Shown here: positions 7,275 to 8,666 of the stretch, piece by piece | Layout of the letters: each line of letters starts with the position of its first letter | Position numbering within the stretch: the stretch's first letter is position 1 | From: Erysipelotrichaceae bacterium UBA1783 | Lineage (GTDB): Bacteria > Bacillota_I > Bacilli_A > Erysipelotrichales > Erysipelotrichaceae | Length of the DNA: 8,666 nt | Assembly (NCBI GenBank): GCA_002315205.1 | Contig: DCGH01000028.1 | Coordinates: 22,994 to 31,659, forward strand | Direction of reading: 5' to 3' | Translations under genes and position numbers: made by a program | The notes under the pieces: generated by a model | What the model was told of the DNA's origin: nothing | Database searches by the model: none | Seen by the model: the letters and a program-made list of their open reading frames with translations, nothing else

Positions 7275-8258
7275 TTATTTTGTCAAAGCTATAAGCTCTT
7301 TTTTAATTTCTTCTGTAGTGAATGCTGCCTTAATCGCATTGACATTCACTTGTTCAATCTCGTCATCCGTAAATCCCATCTTACGCATGCAATCATATTC
7401 CAATTCCAAATCCGTATTTAATACTGTTTTGTTATCGGTGTTTACCGTAACCTTTACTCCCTCTAAGAATAATCTTCTTAACGGATGAGTTTCATCTATT
7501 GTTAATCCATAATCATACTTTACAGATGACACTGGACACATCTCTAATGTCACATCATATTGCTTTGCTAAAGAAATATACTCTTCACTTTCCGCAAACT
7601 GATAGCCATGTCCAATTCTTGATGTTTCAAACACAACGGCTTCCTTGACTGTAAATTCAGAGTGACAGGTTGCTGGAATGCCTAATTCCTTTGCATAATC
7701 AAATAGTTCCTTAAAATTAGATAAGTCAGATTCATAACCAGCTAAATCAATAGCACAAACGCCTTGATCTAAGTACTGCTTTGCCAAATCAATGGTTTCA
7801 AAATTCAATTCTCGATTATCCACTGCCTTACCAATATCCATACAGCAGACGATCAATCCACAATGAATACCTGGATTTCTAGCTAAACCATTCTTCAATC
7901 CTTCACAAGCAGCTTCAATGGCATCCCTTTGCGTTAACCCCTTCTCTAAATGATATTGAGGTGCATATCTTAGTTCAGCATACTTTACATTTTCCTTTGC
8001 TAAAGTATCAATTAACTCTTCTGTTACTCTTTGAATTCCATATCTAGATTGCATTGCTCGAATAGGTGGATTAAAGGTTAGAAAGTCTGGGTCAAAGGTT
8101 CCTGGCTGAATCACCATTTCCTTTGCAATCTCTTCTAAGGTCATATTGCATTCAGGTTCAATATTCTCTAATCTTGCAATTTCATATACTGTTTCTGGAC
8201 GAACCGAACCATCTATATGCAAATGTAAATCTATCTTGTTTCTAATTATTCTACTCAT
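7275..8258 (-). CDS. add: Adenosine deaminase family protein with an altered HAGE loop
   Basis: This 327-residue member of the metal-dependent adenosine/AMP deaminase family would convert adenosine (or deoxyadenosine) to inosine plus ammonia in purine salvage. Visible motifs are DLHLHIDGS with metal ligands H12 and H14, KYAELRYAP (92-100), AIDLAGYE (169-176), RIGHG with H217, EMCPVSS (239-245) and VNTDN with D275. The TDN form, rather than TDD, is as I recall it in other Firmicute and actinobacterial homologues. The oddity is the HAGE motif that normally supplies a metal His and the proton-donating Glu. Here it reads CHSEF (H199, S200, E201), with Glu two rather than three residues after His and a shorter stretch before RIGHG. 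AGGAG at 8268-8272 lies 9 bases from the ATG. It is the first gene of a two-gene operon with the oxidoreductase. Altered substrate preference or reduced activity is possible. Confidence 0.88.
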   Translation of the reverse strand: MSRIIRNKIDLHLHIDGSVRPETVYEIARLENIEPECNMTLEEIAKEMVIQPGTFDPDFLTFNPPIRAMQSRYGIQRVTEELIDTLAKENVKYAELRYAPQYHLEKGLTQRDAIEAACEGLKNGLARNPGIHCGLIVCCMDIGKAVDNRELNFETIDLAKQYLDQGVCAIDLAGYESDLSNFKELFDYAKELGIPATCHSEFTVKEAVVFETSRIGHGYQFAESEEYISLAKQYDVTLEMCPVSSVKYDYGLTIDETHPLRRLFLEGVKVTVNTDNKTVLNTDLELEYDCMRKMGFTDDEIEQVNVNAIKAAFTTEEIKKELIALTK

Positions 8259-8278
8259 AAAAGATTTCTCCTAGAACT

Positions 8279-8284
8279 ATTATA
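8279..8284 (-). promoter_or_regulatory. Possible -10 element of the add operon promoter
   Basis: A perfect TATAAT is read on the minus strand, downstream of the hairpin that closes the neighbouring gene. No convincing -35 lies 16-18 bases upstream, where only a T-run is found. Transcription would begin near 8272, at the edge of the AGGAG site, giving a nearly leader-free message of about 14 bases. It is the only promoter-like sequence between terminator and gene. Confidence 0.4.
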
Positions 8285-8302
8285 CATTTTTCACATGAAC
8301 AT

Positions 8303-8329
8303 AAAAAGAGATTAGCAAATACTAATCTC
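8303..8329 (-). terminator. Rho-independent terminator of the small membrane protein gene
   Basis: On the minus strand, GAGATTAG (8329-8322), a 6-base loop and CTAATCTC (8315-8308) form an 8-base perfect stem, followed directly by a run of five T (8307-8303). G-T and A-T pairs can extend the stem outward. It begins 11 bases after the TAA of the gene at 8341. It separates that gene from add, implying that add has its own promoter. Confidence 0.8.
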
Positions 8330-8340
8330 CTTCATTCTAA

Positions 8341-8649
8341 TTAGTTATCTTTTTTTGATTCAATATAACGTCCTATAAAGTACATAAGCCCCATATTTAA
8401 ATACCTAATTAATACAGCAATAGATGCTTCACCAATCAAATAAGCAATGCTCATAAGAACAATAGCCCCGACAGGGAAGAATAAATCCTTTTTCAAATTA
8501 TGTTTATCAGAATAATATGATCTATAAAAATCAGATATATTTTTAAACTGCATTAACAAAAACATCAATGCAATAACAAAAGTATGATACGGGAAAAAAT
8601 ATAAAACTAACGCAAGAAAAAAAATTAAAATTATCATTGAAAATCTCAT
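8341..8649 (-). CDS. Small multi-pass membrane protein of unknown function
   Basis: I do not recognise this 102-residue protein. Its start is supported by AAGGA (8658-8662) 8 bases before the ATG at 8649-8647. A strong terminator follows its stop, so it is very probably a real, complete gene. Hydrophobic stretches at about residues 4-18, 21-35, 57-72 and 75-93 suggest four short membrane segments. A polar, partly basic loop (about 36-56, with KNISDFYRSYYSDKHNLKKD) lies between the second and third. The tail is charged (ESKKDN). The first pair begins almost at residue 1, with no cleavable signal peptide evident. Its upstream neighbour lies outside the window, so operon context is unknown. Confidence 0.7.
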   Translation of the reverse strand: MRFSMIILIFFLALVLYFFPYHTFVIALMFLLMQFKNISDFYRSYYSDKHNLKKDLFFPVGAIVLMSIAYLIGEASIAVLIRYLNMGLMYFIGRYIESKKDN

Positions 8650-8666
8650 ATTATAAATCCTTATCC

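Overview
The window is visibly AT-rich and packed with short-spaced genes. It has strong AGGAG/AAGGA-type ribosome binding sites and uses all three stop codons, including a TGA stop inside an ATGA overlap, so standard bacterial code 11 applies. This fits a low-GC Gram-positive bacterium (Bacillota). The protein sequences have a gut-Firmicutes, possibly Erysipelotrichia-like, flavour, but that placement is a weak inference. No rRNA, tRNA, CRISPR array, insertion sequence or other mobile element was seen, and no gene-free stretch exceeds 300 bases.

Left half (1-6258), a divergent 'peptide' locus. From a shared promoter region at about 3012-3118, one operon runs leftward: tldD, then pmbA/tldE (overlapping by 4 bases), then the start of a DppB/OppB-type ABC permease that leaves the window. 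A second operon runs rightward: a shortened S9 (prolyl oligopeptidase-like) protein that appears to have lost its catalytic Ser and His, followed 2 bases later by a full-length, catalytically complete S9 serine peptidase. The intergenic region holds a perfect inverted repeat with 10-base arms around a single central base. Each arm contains a TTGTAA that can serve as the -35 of one of the two divergent promoters, so one DNA-binding protein could control both operons. The core has the 7-1-7 geometry of Fur/PerR-family boxes. Together the genes suggest coordinated peptide import and intracellular peptide degradation or maturation.

Right half (6259-8666), leftward genes. A bidirectional hairpin terminator at about 6264-6287 separates the convergent operons. 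To its right, an adenosine deaminase-family gene and a Gfo/Idh/MocA-family oxidoreductase form a two-gene operon read right to left. The deaminase has a shortened version of the usual HAGE active-site loop. Upstream of it, a minus-strand terminator closes a gene for a small unrecognised membrane protein.

The observations most worth checking are the symmetric operator with shared -35 boxes, the inactive-looking S9 paralogue coupled to an active one, and the altered HAGE loop in the deaminase.
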